Shown here: in pieces, positions 23,466 to 36,100 of the stretch
How the letters are laid out: every line of letters begins with the position of its first letter
Numbering within the stretch: the stretch's first letter is position 1
Assembly: GCA_000149265.1 (NCBI GenBank)
Contig: CH002721.1
Location: 442,806-506,805, forward strand
Length of the DNA: 64,000 nucleotides
Direction of reading: 5' to 3'
Origin: Ciona savignyi
Lineage: Eukaryota; Chordata; Ascidiacea; Phlebobranchia; Cionidae
Notes under the pieces: model-generated
What the model saw: only the letters and a program-made list of their open reading frames with translations
What the model was told of the DNA's origin: nothing
The model's database searches: none
Program-made: the position numbers and the translations under genes

Positions 23466-25004
23466 AAAGTGTTGAAAGAATGCTTTGTTAAGTCAAAAGA
23501 ATGTGATCAAATGACTGATAGCCAAAACAACCTGTGTTGGAACGTCAACCTTTGCTAAGCTCTTTGATGTGCAAAATAGGATAGAATTGCAAGACGCAAC
23601 TGCACGGCGCGTTAGTACACAGCCCGTATGGAAAGTATGTCACTTTTCGCCGAGATCTCGAGTGTGCACGCATCAAATATTTAAGTGTGCAGTGTGCAAA
23701 CGTCCAAGAGTGCACACTTCAAGTGTGCACACGATCTTCTTTTTATTACTATTTTGTAAAAATCTTAAACAAACATATTATTCTATCCTAAATCTATCGT
23801 GTCCGTCAGCTAACATATGTATCTATGTTACAAAAAACGTACTGACAGTAAATTACCCGAGGTCCAAAGGTAGGTTTACAGGTTTGTTGGAAATTATACG
23901 ATGTTTATACTGCCAGCTCACGAGCATGTGTGAAATTAGCCGTGTGCAAAAACGCAGGGAAAAAAAACTCGAGTGTGCAGCTGCCGTACTTTCCAAACTG
24001 GGTACACAGAAAATCTTCAGATCACTTTGCGCTTACTGCCGGGTTATCCGACTATTGCAGTGTGCACTTTTGGGACATCTCTTGGTTTTTAGTAGAACCC
24101 AGTAAATTACTTTTTCTATTGTACTTATGACGCGAAAATAAATTATACTATGGCAAAACCGTAATGTTTAGTACGAGGCAACACTAAAAGGGGAAAGCGG
24201 GAAGGAGGGAAAATGCACAGTAAATTTACGGAAACTAATTAAATCACTGCCCTGAATCGCAATAAACGGTCATAACTAATCGCTTAACTCATACACTTCA
24301 GTCATTCCTGCAATCCTGCCCATACACAATACAAAGCAGAGTATTTAACCCGAGTTCCACAGATGAGATTTTAAATGTATGGTGTCGCACAGATTGTATA
24401 ACCAAAAAGAATATAACTTCATAGTCTCTTTGCTATAACGAATAAAACATTTTAAAAATAATATTTAAAGTAGCGGTGATATAAGTTAAATAACTATAAA
24501 TATATTGTTACTAAATCAATAAATTAGATATCGTAACAAATTTTAAAATCGACTTCTGTGACAAGGGTTAAATCGCTAAAAATAAAAACCCCATCATAGA
24601 CATCTAAAATGTTTTCTATTGCTTATGACTGCGATAGATACAGGATTAAACATTCATGTTCATTGAATGTGTGGTTAAACATTAAGATGTCATGACACGA
24701 AAAATCGGGAGGCTGAGTGAGGGTAAGATAAAATATTCCATTTTCCGTGCAATCGGTAAGAACGTTGACAATCTGCAGGTAGCCGAAGGGTTTAAATCTT
24801 ACCGAGCTAGACTTCCGTGTCCATCGGCAAAGCACTTAGCGGACACTATCTAAAACCACTCAATTAAAGTGTTTTTTCCAAAACTCAATGGATGTCTTAA
24901 TGTAGCAATGATATAGATTAGCGAAGAAATTATAATAAAACTTAGCTTAAAGATAATGAATGGTATCGAACCCAAATAATTTAGTGACCGATTTTTGACA
25001 CATA

Positions 25005-25291
25005 GGGTAGGTAGGATAGGATAATCATGTTTATCCGTGGGAATGGGGATTAATCACACGGGCAATCGTCAGATTACCCCGACGACACCATCGGGTTACC
25101 GGAAGCTATTGCAGTCTGTTGTGTATGATAGATACGTTCCTTCAATTTGGTAGAACCCATTTATCCACTGGGTTCAGGCAATGTCCGTAAAGTTGCCCAA
25201 AGACGCACCTGTCTAGCTAGCGACCAGTTTCGCGCCTGCAACCTTTCGATTGAAAGACGACACACTTTACCCCTAGACCAACCGACCGGAC
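25005..25291 (-). mobile_element. tRNA-like SINE copy
   Basis: Inverse copy with tail GGATAATCATGTTTATCC, core, CCACTGGGTTCAGGCAATGT, GACCAGTTTCGCGCCTGCAA (B box) and an A-box end near 25280. Confidence 0.8.
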
Positions 25292-25499
25292 ACGCAATTA
25301 AAATTGCTACTGTTTATTATTCAAAGGACACGACTAAACACAATTACCAATCGTTGTAAACGTTATCATATACCCTGAGTCCCTTAGACGTAAAATATGG
25401 CTAAAAATATTGTACAAAAACATTGTCCGTTAGCATTTATTCCTGACAAAAGTAAAAAAATGTTTCCCATTACATAATACATTTTGGGTAGTATATCAC

Positions 25500-25745
25500 C
25501 GCTGTTCAGTTAAGGGGTTGTAGGATCGAAATTGGTCACAAGCAAGTCGCTTCGGTCCTGAGTCAGAACAATGAGCGAATATTGCCCAAACCCTGTGTAA
25601 TAGTGGGTTCTACTAAATTGAAGGATCGTCTCAATCAAACACAACACACTCCAAGAGCTCCGGTAACCCGACGGTTGGCGCGAGGTCCTTGCGTTTTCTT
25701 ATTCATGAGGATAAAACGTGAATATCCTATGAATATATCCTATAG
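25500..25745 (+). mobile_element. tRNA-like SINE copy, worn
   Basis: Starts at a B-box remnant (GGGGTTGTAGGATCGAAATT) and runs through the core to GAGGATAAAACGTGAATATCC. Confidence 0.7.
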
Positions 25746-26126
25746 CTCAAACCACTAAAATAGTATTGTTTGTCAACATAGCATCGGCGCTGAGCCACTA
25801 AACTTAACCCATGATTCAACCGGAAATTAGACTTGATAGTTACAGTTATACGTCCACGTCAGTAAGCAGTTATCATATGAGGCAGTTGCTTTGGTAATCT
25901 TGACAGATGGCTTGCAATTTTAATGTAAAACATCTTAGAAAGTTGGTTGACATTTTAGGTTGGGTTTGACTGAAATTCTTTTGATTTTCAATGTACGCTG
26001 GAAATGCATTTTCACTAAAACAACAATCGAAGTGTCTCTGTGAACCATGCTATTTTCAGCATATATCAAGATTTGTTGTGTTGTTTATTCATATCTTTAG
26101 TTTTCCTGGTAAGATATGAATTAATT

Positions 26127-26180
26127 GACAGCGGAAAATTGACAGCGGAAAATTGACAGCGGAAAATTGACAGCGGAAAA
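26127..26180. repeat. 14-bp tandem repeat, 4 copies
   Basis: Four perfect units of TTGACAGCGGAAAA. Confidence 0.95.
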
Positions 26181-28155
26181 AGTATTCATTGGACTACTAA
26201 AGACTGCAGATATTAGTGTACAGCATCTAAACCTTTACTCGTCTAAAAGGATTATAAACCGTTCGCTAAAATTTCCTCACAAATTTGTCGGCACACATAG
26301 ATTGTATAAAGGTTTGTTAGCAATAAATCAGCATGCATGTGCTGATTGATCGTATGTGAGAGTTGCTAATGACTTAACCGCCATAACGCCTTCATGCTAT
26401 ATGCAATTAAGTCAGCCCTACTATAGAGAACGGGTTTGCTTTGTGTGTGTCGACAAAAGCACAGTAATTTAAAATATTAGTTCGAAAACGTTGCATGAAT
26501 CTCTTATCCTAGACCGGGTTACTTGATTGGCAAGAAAATTAGTTTAGGTTAGTTTATTTTACGCTCCTTAGTTTTAGGTACATTAGTTAAACCACAATAT
26601 TAAATAGACACGATATTACAGATTAAAAAAGGAAAAAAATCTGCAGAATTCATAGTTTATTTATAGAAAATAGTTTAAAGGTCCTTACAACAGGTAAACG
26701 TTGTATTTTACTTTTATTAGCTTAACAAGGAGCTTGTAAAGCGCATAGAGAGTAACCATCGATTAGGCATAGACAGGTAGTGCATTACGGGCGTACATTA
26801 ATCCATACTCAGTCCAAACAAATCGCACTTTAGTATATTCTTAGCTGCCTGGAAAACCTCATCAATCACGATAGCTAACAATAAATGACGTTTTTAATGA
26901 GCAGCGTAGCAGGGGGCACACAACACAACTACACGTAGGGACGCGTGGGCTTACTTGAAGTAGAAACTAAACAAAGTAGCTCCCCAAGAGCGTATGTAAA
27001 GTGAACCCAAGATTGTGCGAGCTTTTGTGCAAAGTTTTGTCACTACTTTAAACAAAGGGACTTGATTAATATTATGAAATCGCCTTCTAGAATTACTGCC
27101 CAGCAATTTGATATGTAAGAGTAAAGTTTTTGTTTTTCGGTTCGTTTGGCTAAAGACAAACCGATATTAATCGTAAGAAATGGAAAAGGCAGCATGACAA
27201 TGGTCCGTAATAAAGTCAATATATTAGATATTTTAAATTTACCATTTAGAAAAAAGTTTTTCATTTAATGTTTGTGATTAAATGAAAGATTTAAAATGAA
27301 AAGCCCTACAGATCGATGCTAATCTTGAAATGTAATGACAGCTTACACGGTGTACAAGGCAGGCTAATCGAAAGGGATATAACTTCCATGGCGTGAGGTA
27401 CAGGTTTTCCGTTGTGGTATGTCTCAGCAGACCGACCACACATACTAATGAATTTTAATCGATAATTTTCATACAAATGGCCGGGCAAAGCGGTCTCTTT
27501 GCTGTCACTTCACCATGGATATTGGAAGTAATGAAGGCAGTTAGGATCGATTTACGTTGTCCTCTGTGCTGTTATGTGCTGCTTCGGTTTTACGCCGACC
27601 CTCCAAGCTCGTTTTGCGCTGTGGTCCATCGCTAATCGCTACCATGTAAGAGCGTTGAATACGTGTCGACGTTGGTCTATATACGCTGCCGATGTCTCCG
27701 TATTTAGACGTCGTTTTTGAGTTAACCTTTACCGATGATTAGTTGGCGCGAGGGTTTTCTCGATGCGAAAATCTGTAGATATTGTATTTCAAGTGATTGT
27801 TTGGCATCGTGTATTGATTTCAGTAGGTGATGGACTTAATAAAGGATCGAATTGCGTAGATTTCTACCCAACGTAGGTTCAGCTACACCTCCCGAGAGGA
27901 CTGACACAGATCGTTCGATTAATCGTCCGCACGAATCCAGGGGTGGTAGCAACAGCCCTTTGACGTTTTCGTTGTGATTGGCTCGTTCATTTCGCTAATT
28001 GCGTTGTCACCAAGGGACAGGATACAACGGCGAGTTGGGTTGAATTTCAATTGCGACCGTTCCAATAGAGGCGAGGTTAATTAATACAAATCACGCCATT
28101 AAGTTTCGAACTAACCGCGTGCGTCACCCTAGGTGAAAAACAGTGTGGGAAAAAG

Positions 28156-28163
28156 TATAAATA
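28156..28163 (+). promoter_or_regulatory. TATA box candidate of calmodulin-like gene
   Basis: TATAAATA 130 bases upstream of the start codon. Transcription would begin near 28190 and leave a roughly 100-base 5' UTR. Confidence 0.5.
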
Positions 28164-28292
28164 ATTGTTACCAGGTCGAACGTAGGCTATTCTGCGATAG
28201 TGTGTAGCATGTAAAGGGTAGAGATATCCAAGGGAAAGAATTGAACGAAATAGTTTTCCTCGAATTGAAGTGAACTTAGCATTTCGAGTGCA

Positions 28293-30886
28293 ATGGCTGC
28301 TGTGAGAAAGCCAGAAGCTGAGAAAACAACCAGCGACAATCAACTTGAAGAGCTTCGGGAAGCTTTTAAGTTCTTCGACCGGAATCAAAACGGGAGCATC
28401 GAGGCTGACGAGTTGGGAGCAGTAATGGAGTCGCTCGGTCACCTAGCAACGCAGTCCGAACTCCGGGATATGATCAACGAAGCAGATGTGGACGGGAACG
28501 GGATGATTGATTTCAACGAGTTTGTGCGGATGATGGAAGCGAAGACCAACGAACGTCCGGAACAGGCGGAGGAAGAGGAACTACGCGAAGCATTTAAGGT
28601 GATCCGGGGAGAATAGTCGTGTTTAACCAGGAAGATTGGGAAACGCATGTGGTCATTATGTCAATCGTCGGATTGCCTCAGATATTCCCGCTGTTCGGAG
28701 TGTGTTTGGTATTATTCTTTCAATTTTAGTAGGTACTATTGATCCACTAGGTTAAGGCGATGCTCGCTAATTGTGTTGCCTAAACCGGAAATGAGGCTTA
28801 TGTTTAACGACGTGGATTGGAAAATATTGAGTTCATTATAACTATCGTCGATTACCTTGTAAATGTTTAAGAAAGCATTATCACATGTGCAAACATCAGT
28901 TCACATTGAGCCCAGAGGGTTAACACAGTTATTGCAGCGTGTTGTGTATGATTGCTATTACGTTCCTTTAATTTTAGTAATAACTTTAATCTACTAGGTT
29001 CAGTCGATGTTAGCTAAGTGTGTTGCTTAATGACAGAACAGTGTTATTAGTGACTGGTATTGATGTCACCACCAAACATTCTGCTGTCAAATGCGCCTAC
29101 TGTTAAGCTACAACTAACCGGGATAAAGAAACTGAACGGTTGTATGTGAAAGCGGTTAAGGCGACCAATTCATAACAATTTGTGTAAAAAAACGGTTTGA
29201 ATAGGACGCACCATTGGTTGAAACTAACCCCGGTAAATTCAAACCAAAAAAATTAAAAATTTACGAAAAAAGTTCTTCAAATTAGACTTTTGCCGAATAT
29301 TGTCGGAAAATTGATCCAATCACCCTAACCAATATATATATATATTGACACAGCAACGCACATCTATTTTCCCGGGGGTAAATATTGGGGTTTTATCCTA
29401 CCGAGTCCAAACCTTACGTCATCCCACATTTTTATTTCGCGATTAGTCCAACTGTTTACGAATTTGAAAATGCCGTAATTCATGAATCAAATGGTTTGAT
29501 TCATTTGCAAAATCTCATTCAAATGTACCAAACGACGAGCCCGTGATCGGTTTAAAAACTTGGTCCGGTAAAAAATCAAATACCCGACATTACATTAAGC
29601 ATTCTAATCAAAAACTTCAGTAGAGGGGGGCCTATACATATATATACTGAGATAAAAGTAAGCGGGAGATAAGACACTTAACGTCGTAGGGTCGGGTAGC
29701 CGAGTGGTTAGCGAGACCGATACAGAAACCGACTGATATATAAAGGTTCGAAACGTGTGTCGGTAAAAAAATATGTATAAAAAAAGATCCTTACGATTGC
29801 TAAAAGAATCATTACCGGTACGCTGTACCGATAAGAGTTTGTAACATTGTCCCGAGAACTGTTGATCTGTTCAAAATGTTTTAGAGGCTTGTCTTTAGGG
29901 TAGGATTTGTAAAACATTTAGTTTTAAATAGTTCTTAGTTTTTCAGACTTATCTTGACAACGTTTTGTTTCAAAAACAAACCGGACCGAAACCCAGCGAT
30001 CCTTCTTGATTTAGTTTAGTTTATTTTTTGTTTCCACGATGAAAACACGAAGCAGGACCTTTGATAAAAAAATTGGAAAACGGGAAAACGACAGTCGTTA
30101 GAACACGTTTAAAAACCATTTAATTACCAGGTTTTGGTATAATTAGACGTGACCGCTAAACCAAATAACACTATTTAACCTTAAGCACTGTATATAAACC
30201 ATCATGTTAGTGCACAAATGAATTCATATGAAGCCACATTTTAAATATTTACACTTTAAATATTTACTTAATTAGAACATAAAGAGATTAAATTATTTTT
30301 TCAGCTTGCCAGACTCTGCAATACTATATTTAGATCGCAATAACGTCTAAAATAAATAAACACGTTTAAAAAATTACAAATGAAAGATTCAAAAGTCCAA
30401 TTTGAACATTATTACTGTTTGACACGCCATTATTTATTTTCATAATTTCAATTAATGACATATAAAAGTTGCCAAATTAACACGTTGCGTAGCGTATGGT
30501 GCGTTTAAATTGGTACGTTGCGTAGCGTGCTTCATTTAAATTAGTACGTTGCGTAGCGTGCTGCGTTTAAATTAGCGCGTTGCGTAGCGTGATCGTTATA
30601 ATCAGTCCCGTTGACCACAATATAGCACTAAACTCCTTTATTCCTCCTAACAAAGCAGTCATTATATGGACTCCCGGACATTCACAGCTAATTGTTTTGT
30701 TTCAAGGTCTTTGACCGAGACGGGAACGGCTTGATTAGCAGAGCCGAGCTGAGCCAGGTTATGGGAAACCTTGGAGAAAATCTATCCGAAGAAGACTTGA
30801 ACGAAATGATAAGCGAGGCAGATAAGAATGGAGACGGTCAGATCGACTATTCGGAATTCGTACAGATGGTTTCGAAAAAAGGATAA
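28293..30886 (+). CDS. Calmodulin-like Ca2+ sensor, four EF hands, two exons
   Basis: Exon 1 28293-28598 (102 codons) and exon 2 30707-30886 (59 codons plus TAA) join in phase 0 across a 2.1-kb intron (AAG|GTGATC to TTTCAAG|GTC), giving 161 aa. EF loops: residues 29-40 ([12 protein letters not shown]), 65-76 ([12 protein letters not shown]), 105-116 ([12 protein letters not shown]) and 141-152 ([12 protein letters not shown]). All four keep Asp at position 1, Gly at 6 and Glu at 12, so all should bind calcium. Length and spacing match calmodulin, but the sequence is clearly diverged, with a 10-12 residue charged N-terminal extension. It is a calmodulin-like or troponin C-like paralogue rather than calmodulin itself. 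It is the only plus-strand gene in the window. The targets are unknown. Confidence 0.93.
29689..29772 (+). repeat. Short tRNA-like repeat, 85 bp
   Basis: GGTCGGGTAGCCGAGTGGTT (A-box region), ACCGATACAGAAACCGACT, and AAGGTTCGAAACGTGTGTCG (B box), then an A-rich end. It is a tRNA-like retroelement rather than a true tRNA: there is no acceptor stem pairing or anticodon arm that I can fold. Confidence 0.6.
30479..30595. repeat. Minisatellite: GTTGCGTAGCGTG units
   Basis: Four units of about 37 bp, each holding CGTTGCGTAGCGT followed by a GTTTAAATT-like spacer. Confidence 0.9.
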
Positions 30887-31144
30887 AAACTTTTCTTCGG
30901 GTTACAATTTCATGTTGATAATAAGGAAATATTGTTTCATTTATAAATCAAAGATGTTTTTACTAAAATCCAAATTTATCATTTGTTTATTCTTCATTTA
31001 ATACGTGATATCAGTTTGGTGGTTCGAAAAGTAGTTATTGCCAGAACAGACTCCCTTACTTTGCGTTCTAAAGCATGGTACATTGTGCAATGCGTTCGTT
31101 CTCTTCGACTTTGCTGTTGTACATTGCTGATTACGATCGCGATA

Positions 31145-31150
31145 AATAAA
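31145..31150 (+). terminator. Poly(A) signal of calmodulin-like gene
   Basis: AATAAA 259 bases past the stop codon, the first perfect hexamer downstream on the plus strand. Confidence 0.5.
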
Positions 31151-31382
31151 CGTACAGGCATGACGAGTATGGTTGGATAAAACAAATTACATTTTGGTTC
31201 AGGGGTCGTTGGTTCGAAACCAAAGGATAGTAGGTTGTGTACGAGGGCAAGTCAATTAGCGGACCTTACCCTAATCCAGTAGATTAAAAGGTTGTATTAA
31301 ACCAGCAAAAGCGCTTAAACAGTCTACAAAACACCGCAGTATGTTACCATCGATGGTCACGAGGTAAACTTTGTCCGGTTTG

Positions 31383-31684
31383 TCCGGCCCGATGGTCTAG
31401 CGGTTAAGTGCGTCGCCTTTCATTCGAAAGGTTGCAGGTGCGAAACTGGTCGCTAGCTAGACGTTTGTGTCCTTGGGCAAGGCACTTTACGGACATTGCC
31501 TGAACCCAGCGGATTAATGGGTTCTACCAAATTGAAGGAACATGTCTATCATATATATACAACACACTGCAATAGCTCCGGTAACCCGACGATGGGCGCG
31601 AGGTGATCTGACGATTGCCCGTGTGATAACCCCCTAGGTTTTCCCATTCACGGGGATAAACATGAATATCCTATCCTATCCTAA
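31383..31684 (+). mobile_element. Full-length tRNA-like SINE (reference copy of window)
   Basis: The most complete copy. The head GTCCGGCCCGATGGTCTAGC has GGTTAAGTGCG (A box) and AAGGTTGCAGGTGCGAAACT (B-box-like). It is followed by the body, the CACTGCAATAGCTCCGGTAA core and the GGGGATAAACATGAATATCC tail with CTATC repeats. Probably the composite SINE described in Ciona (Cics-1; name from memory). A worn fragment precedes it at 31198-31380. Confidence 0.85.
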
Positions 31685-31689
31685 ACTGA

Positions 31690-31978
31690 TCCTACCGGTG
31701 AGTCTGGTGGTATAGTACGGCGCCGTTCAGCCGAAGGATTGCAGATTCGAAACTTGTCGCTAGCTAGTTGGTTGTCCTTGGACAAGGCACTTAACGAACA
31801 TTGCCTGAACCCAGCGGATTAATGGGTTCTACCATATTGAAGGTGTGAATCATACACAACACACTGCAATAGCTCCTGTAACCCGACGGTGGGCGTGAGA
31901 TGATCTGACGATTGCCCGTGTGGTAACCCACTTAGTTTTCCCACCCACTGGAATAAACATAAATATCCTATATTCCTA
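31690..31978 (+). mobile_element. Second SINE copy, tandem with the previous one
   Basis: Same orientation, starting within 10 bases of the previous tail. It has a diverged head (GTGAGTCTGGTGGTATAGTA), B box GATTGCAGATTCGAAACTTG, body and tail ATAAACATAAATATCC. Confidence 0.8.
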
Positions 31979-32210
31979 AACTAACAACTGCCCGTGTCGA
32001 AACGCCCTCTTCGTTTTTCAAATCTGAGAAAAACGTGAAGGTCCCACCGAATTTCAAAACTTACTGATCTATTTTTTTCGTCAACCAACGAGACAAGCCG
32101 TGCCCACAGCTAAAAGTGGCCAAGTTAAATGGCTTCATAATATCAAGCCCTCGAATGAGCTGATCGATCCCACTTACAAGTACCGTCAACCACTTGTCCA
32201 TACAGCTCCT

Positions 32211-32510
32211 GGATCCGATATGCGTCGTATCGATCGGATACATCGTATTGGTCGGATGCGTCGTATTGATCGGATGGAAATGATCGATATATTGACAGAA
32301 TGACACCAGGGTTTGGTAGATGAACTTTTTTATTGGTCGCGTCTCATCCGCAAAAAGGTTCTAAACGGTTTTAATTCGCTGGGAGAATAAGAGTTAAGAA
32401 CGAGAAGCATGCTAACAAGAAGAGAACAAGAATGCGATACCAACGTCGGGGAATCACCCGATGCGATACCAAACGTCGGGGAATCACCCGATGCGATACC
32501 AAAAGTCGAG
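32211..32510. repeat. Two minisatellites
   Basis: 32215-32275: about 3 units of around 20 bp (CGTCGTAT.GATCGGAT). 32432-32510: three units of 31 bp (GCGATACCAA.CGTCGGGGAA). Both lie between the calmodulin-like gene and the 3' end of KMT2E. Confidence 0.85.
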
Positions 32511-32991
32511 AAATCGTGCGAAACGATTTATGGAGAAATGAATGGGCAGTGATTTCAATTAACTTGCGCGCGCGAGCAAAAAAATATTGTTATGAACATT
32601 CCCGCACGGCGAGAGTGCCTAGCAGCGGTCCGGTGACGGGTTGGCACTCAGGAAGGCGCTGGTAAAAATTCCCGTACGCTGTGGAATGAAGTGTCGAACT
32701 TACACCTGACATAAAACAACGCGATAACACACGAGGGCGCCAAATACGACGTACAGTTGCCGCGAGGTAGCAGTAACTGGTTCGATTAAAACGTGTGGGA
32801 GGTTCGTCTGTGGCGCTTGGAACCGCGACGGAGCAGAAAAAAGTGGTTGGTGCGAGACGTCGGAAAAGAAGAATTATAAAAATAAAAACTTTGTAGGGGC
32901 GTCGTTAATAGCGGTAACAACAACAGGCGAACAAGAACGTTAATGGGAGAGATTAGTACGAAGCTTGGTAGGACCGTGATATTGACCATTA

Positions 32992-33027
32992 TGACGTCAA
33001 TGAAGTGACGTCAATTATGTGACGTCA
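32992..33027. promoter_or_regulatory. Triple CRE array
   Basis: Three perfect TGACGTCA palindromes at 32992-32999, 33006-33013 and 33020-33027, each 14 bases apart. They lie about 150 bases past the KMT2E stop. ATF/CREB-type bZIP binding is the obvious reading; the target gene is unknown. Confidence 0.55.
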
Positions 33028-33176
33028 TGATTTCGTCCGACTGGTTTGATACCGGGTTCAATTTTGTTGCTATTGCCGGGGTGTCTATAGCATTGTGGTC
33101 GGTATTTACAGGTATGAAACGCAATAAATTCTGTAAAGTTGTGGGTGAATTCCTGAGAAAAGTGGGGGGTGGGGGG

Positions 33177-36100
33177 TCATCGTCGGTGGGTTTCGATAGA
33201 GTAGTATCCGGGTCGGTCGGGGGGTGGGTTCGAGTAGTAATCCGGGGGTCCGTGTCTTGGGGGGCCAGGGCTGAGAGATCGCTCACCTCGGGAAGCATAA
33301 TACCCACCGTCAGATCGATTGGGTGGCTCGTGGGGGTAGTGGGAGGGGTAGTAGCTCGAGTAGGAGGGTCGGTCGGAGCGGGAATCCCCCCTGGGGTCGT
33401 CGCGCCTCAGCGGTCGATACCTGCTGTCGTAATGTCTGGTGTTCTCCATGCTCGACCTGTAGCGATACTCCGGCTTACAGGGGGATACTGGGGGGTGGGG
33501 GGCGTAGTAGTCCATTGCTGGGTAGCGGATATCCTTGGGGGGTCGGGGGGATTCCCGTATCGAATAATTGTCCCACCGGGGTGATCCGGGGTCACGGGAG
33601 GAGACGGGTGACGGTCGCCGGTTGTACACGGCCTGGGGCATGCGACCTGGACCCCGCGCGAGAGAGGGTATCGGCTGGCCGGGTACAGGGGGGGTGAGGG
33701 AGGGGACTTTCTGGGGTGGGTTGTTGTTGGGGTCCCGTTGTCGAGGGGGTTCATGTTTGTATACTGCGTCCCACTGTGCTTTGGTGCGACGTGACCTCCT
33801 AAGATACAATAGAATATTAGAAATGAATCATATAGTTCGATGGACTAATCACACACATATAATATACTATATAAATTAGCATCATCATGTCAAGGCGTTG
33901 TGATACAAAGGTACATTGTGTAATAATGGTGCAACGGTTAAAAAAATCTGTTAACCGGTTTACCACTTCTTGGCAATTTTTTTAATAAGTTGAAAATTAT
34001 GTTTTACTAAAATCTTGAAAACCTATTTCTTTTTAAATGTACAAAGCTTTGTATTAAAGTGTGATGGAAAGTAGCTACGACGGTAAAGTTAAAGTTTCTG
34101 CAAGCTTTTTGCAATAAGAAACTCTGTTGTTGGTTTGGTTGCCATACAAATCAGTTGATCGTTTCCAAATTTTGTCAGTGGTTCACAGACAACAAATTGA
34201 TTAATCAAGTCCCCATTATATGATACACAGCACAGCCCTAGTAGACATAAGGTGTAGGCTGTGCACACCGCACCGGTCATATAAAAATTGCAACCTAAAT
34301 GTCTAATTTAAATCATCATAAAATCAAACATTATAATCAAACCCACAAAGGGAAGATGCAATTCTGCACCCCAAGCAGCACAATAAGATGATACTTGTGC
34401 ATGAACTGCAAGTGTTAGACGATACTACGTACCTGTGTGTGGTGTCGAGGTGATTTCGAAGACATGGTGCTGTTACTTCCACTAGATGTCCCACTATTAT
34501 GCCGGGATCGGGATTTAAATGAATCCGATGAATTGTCTGAAGTAAAAGTAGGAAGTTTTGAACAAGAGTTTTAGAGATTTAAATCAATTAATTTGTGCTT
34601 TTATTCTTTACTGGTTTTAATCAACCTGAGTTTTAACTGTCAGCTACAGCTGGGACCTGGGAGTAATTACGTTCAGTTACGTAATTAAGGACGTTGGATC
34701 TAGTTACTAAAGTCGAATCACATTATCTTAATCTACTTTCCAAATGCATCCAAAAACACGACAAAATTTTGTTGTTTGTTTAAATAACGATGACGTCATA
34801 AAAATTACGAAATTAAGTAATTGAGCTGGCGTAATTCCGTAATATAACTAACTCTGTTGACAACTACAAACTGTATTGAGTAAATTTACCTCGATTGGTG
34901 GTTGCCGGTTCAGGTCGCGTCGGGTGTCGGTGCTCGTGCATCGTGGGGGTGGAGGGTGAGGTTAACGGGGCTGACGAATAGCTCCTCGATAACTTGGGGG
35001 AGGCGAACGACTTGGCTGCAACCGGACTCATCCGAGAGGACTTTCCGGGAGCTGGGAACGAGTTCCGATGAGCCGAACTCTTCTGAGCAAGTGAGGAGGA
35101 CTTCTTCACGGAAGTGCTCCGGATGGCGGGACTGCTGTGGCATCTTCCGATGCTCGATCGGTGCTCCGAGGATGAGGAGCAAGGGGAGGAGATAACAGGG
35201 GAGGAGGAGGAAACTCCTGGGAGGAAAATCGATTGAAACTACGATAATCATGGGGGGTTCACGGCTGGGCGTCATTACGAAACACCCAGCTCTATGAGAC
35301 AAATGCTTATACAGTCTGGCTGTACAGAATTAAGAATTGAAATCTGCGGTATTATAATATGTCTAAATTAGAGATTTTTCAGTGTGAAAATGACAATTTT
35401 TGGTTTAAGTTTTCAGTGTGAAAATGACACCCTTTCCAACCCAACATGGATATTTTGTCATGCGGTGGTCCTTTGCACCCCTATCACAATAACAAGTTGG
35501 TGCCTTTTGTTAAGATGATATCTTTTGAAGAAAACAATTTACACCTTTTAATAGGTATACAAAATGCAAACTGTGTCAAATAGAAAACAGCAAAATTGAT
35601 TTTATAGAGTGGTAAATCATTGGTTATTATAACAGACAACCATATAAGTATGCACAAGAGTAATCCAGTTATAAACTTACAATTACTAAAATAGCTTAGA
35701 ATTTAAAGGTTATTTCAGTGGAAAATGACAAGTTACCACATTACGTGGTAAAGTGCCCGAAGCGCTGGTAGAAATGCGAGCCAAACATTCAATGCTTGGT
35801 CGGCCAAGTGGAATAACGTGAACAACACAGGGAACTAAACCTCACCAAGTTTGTCCTTTTCAGGCTTGTGTGTTTCCTCTTTTATCTCTTTTACATTGTT
35901 GGGCTGCAAGGTGATTGGATCCGGCTGCTTTATTTTCGTGGCTGAAATAAGGTGAATGCGAAATAATATCACATTTAATGTTTTTTCAGCCAAAAACTAC
36001 CGGAAAATGTCTTGCTGGTGAAAGTTCACATAATCTGCACATAAGTAGATAAGACATTTTTTCACGCTATATAAAAAATAGACAACAGCTACCCATATTC

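Larger units (their letters stand above)
23440..28150. other. Intergenic: BRD8 5' end to calmodulin-like gene
   Basis: No exon recognised. It holds a GTGTGCAC-rich patch (23650-23740), a family C repeat (24185-24310), two SINE copies (25005-25291, 25500-25745) and a 14-bp tandem repeat (26127-26180). A 178-codon open frame at 23569-24105 plus looks fortuitous. Confidence 0.6.
28600..30706 (+). other. Single intron of the calmodulin-like gene
   Basis: 2.1 kb. Holds worn SINE pieces (28620-29040), a short tRNA-like repeat (29689-29772), AT-rich sequence, and a minisatellite (30479-30595) roughly 110 bases before exon 2. No further exon is needed, because the two exons join in phase. Confidence 0.8.

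Noticed and set aside
23569..24105. 178-codon plus-strand ORF upstream of BRD8
   Set aside because: Composition looks random, there is no domain, and it contains a SINE core fragment near 24018 and GTGTGC repeats.
32432..32510. CRISPR-like direct repeats (31-bp units)
   Set aside because: The units are contiguous with no distinct spacers, and the host is an animal. It is a minisatellite.
33027..33697. Gly/Val-rich and Arg/Gly-rich plus-strand ORFs
   Set aside because: They are antisense to the Pro/Arg-rich last KMT2E exon, and their composition follows from the G-rich strand.
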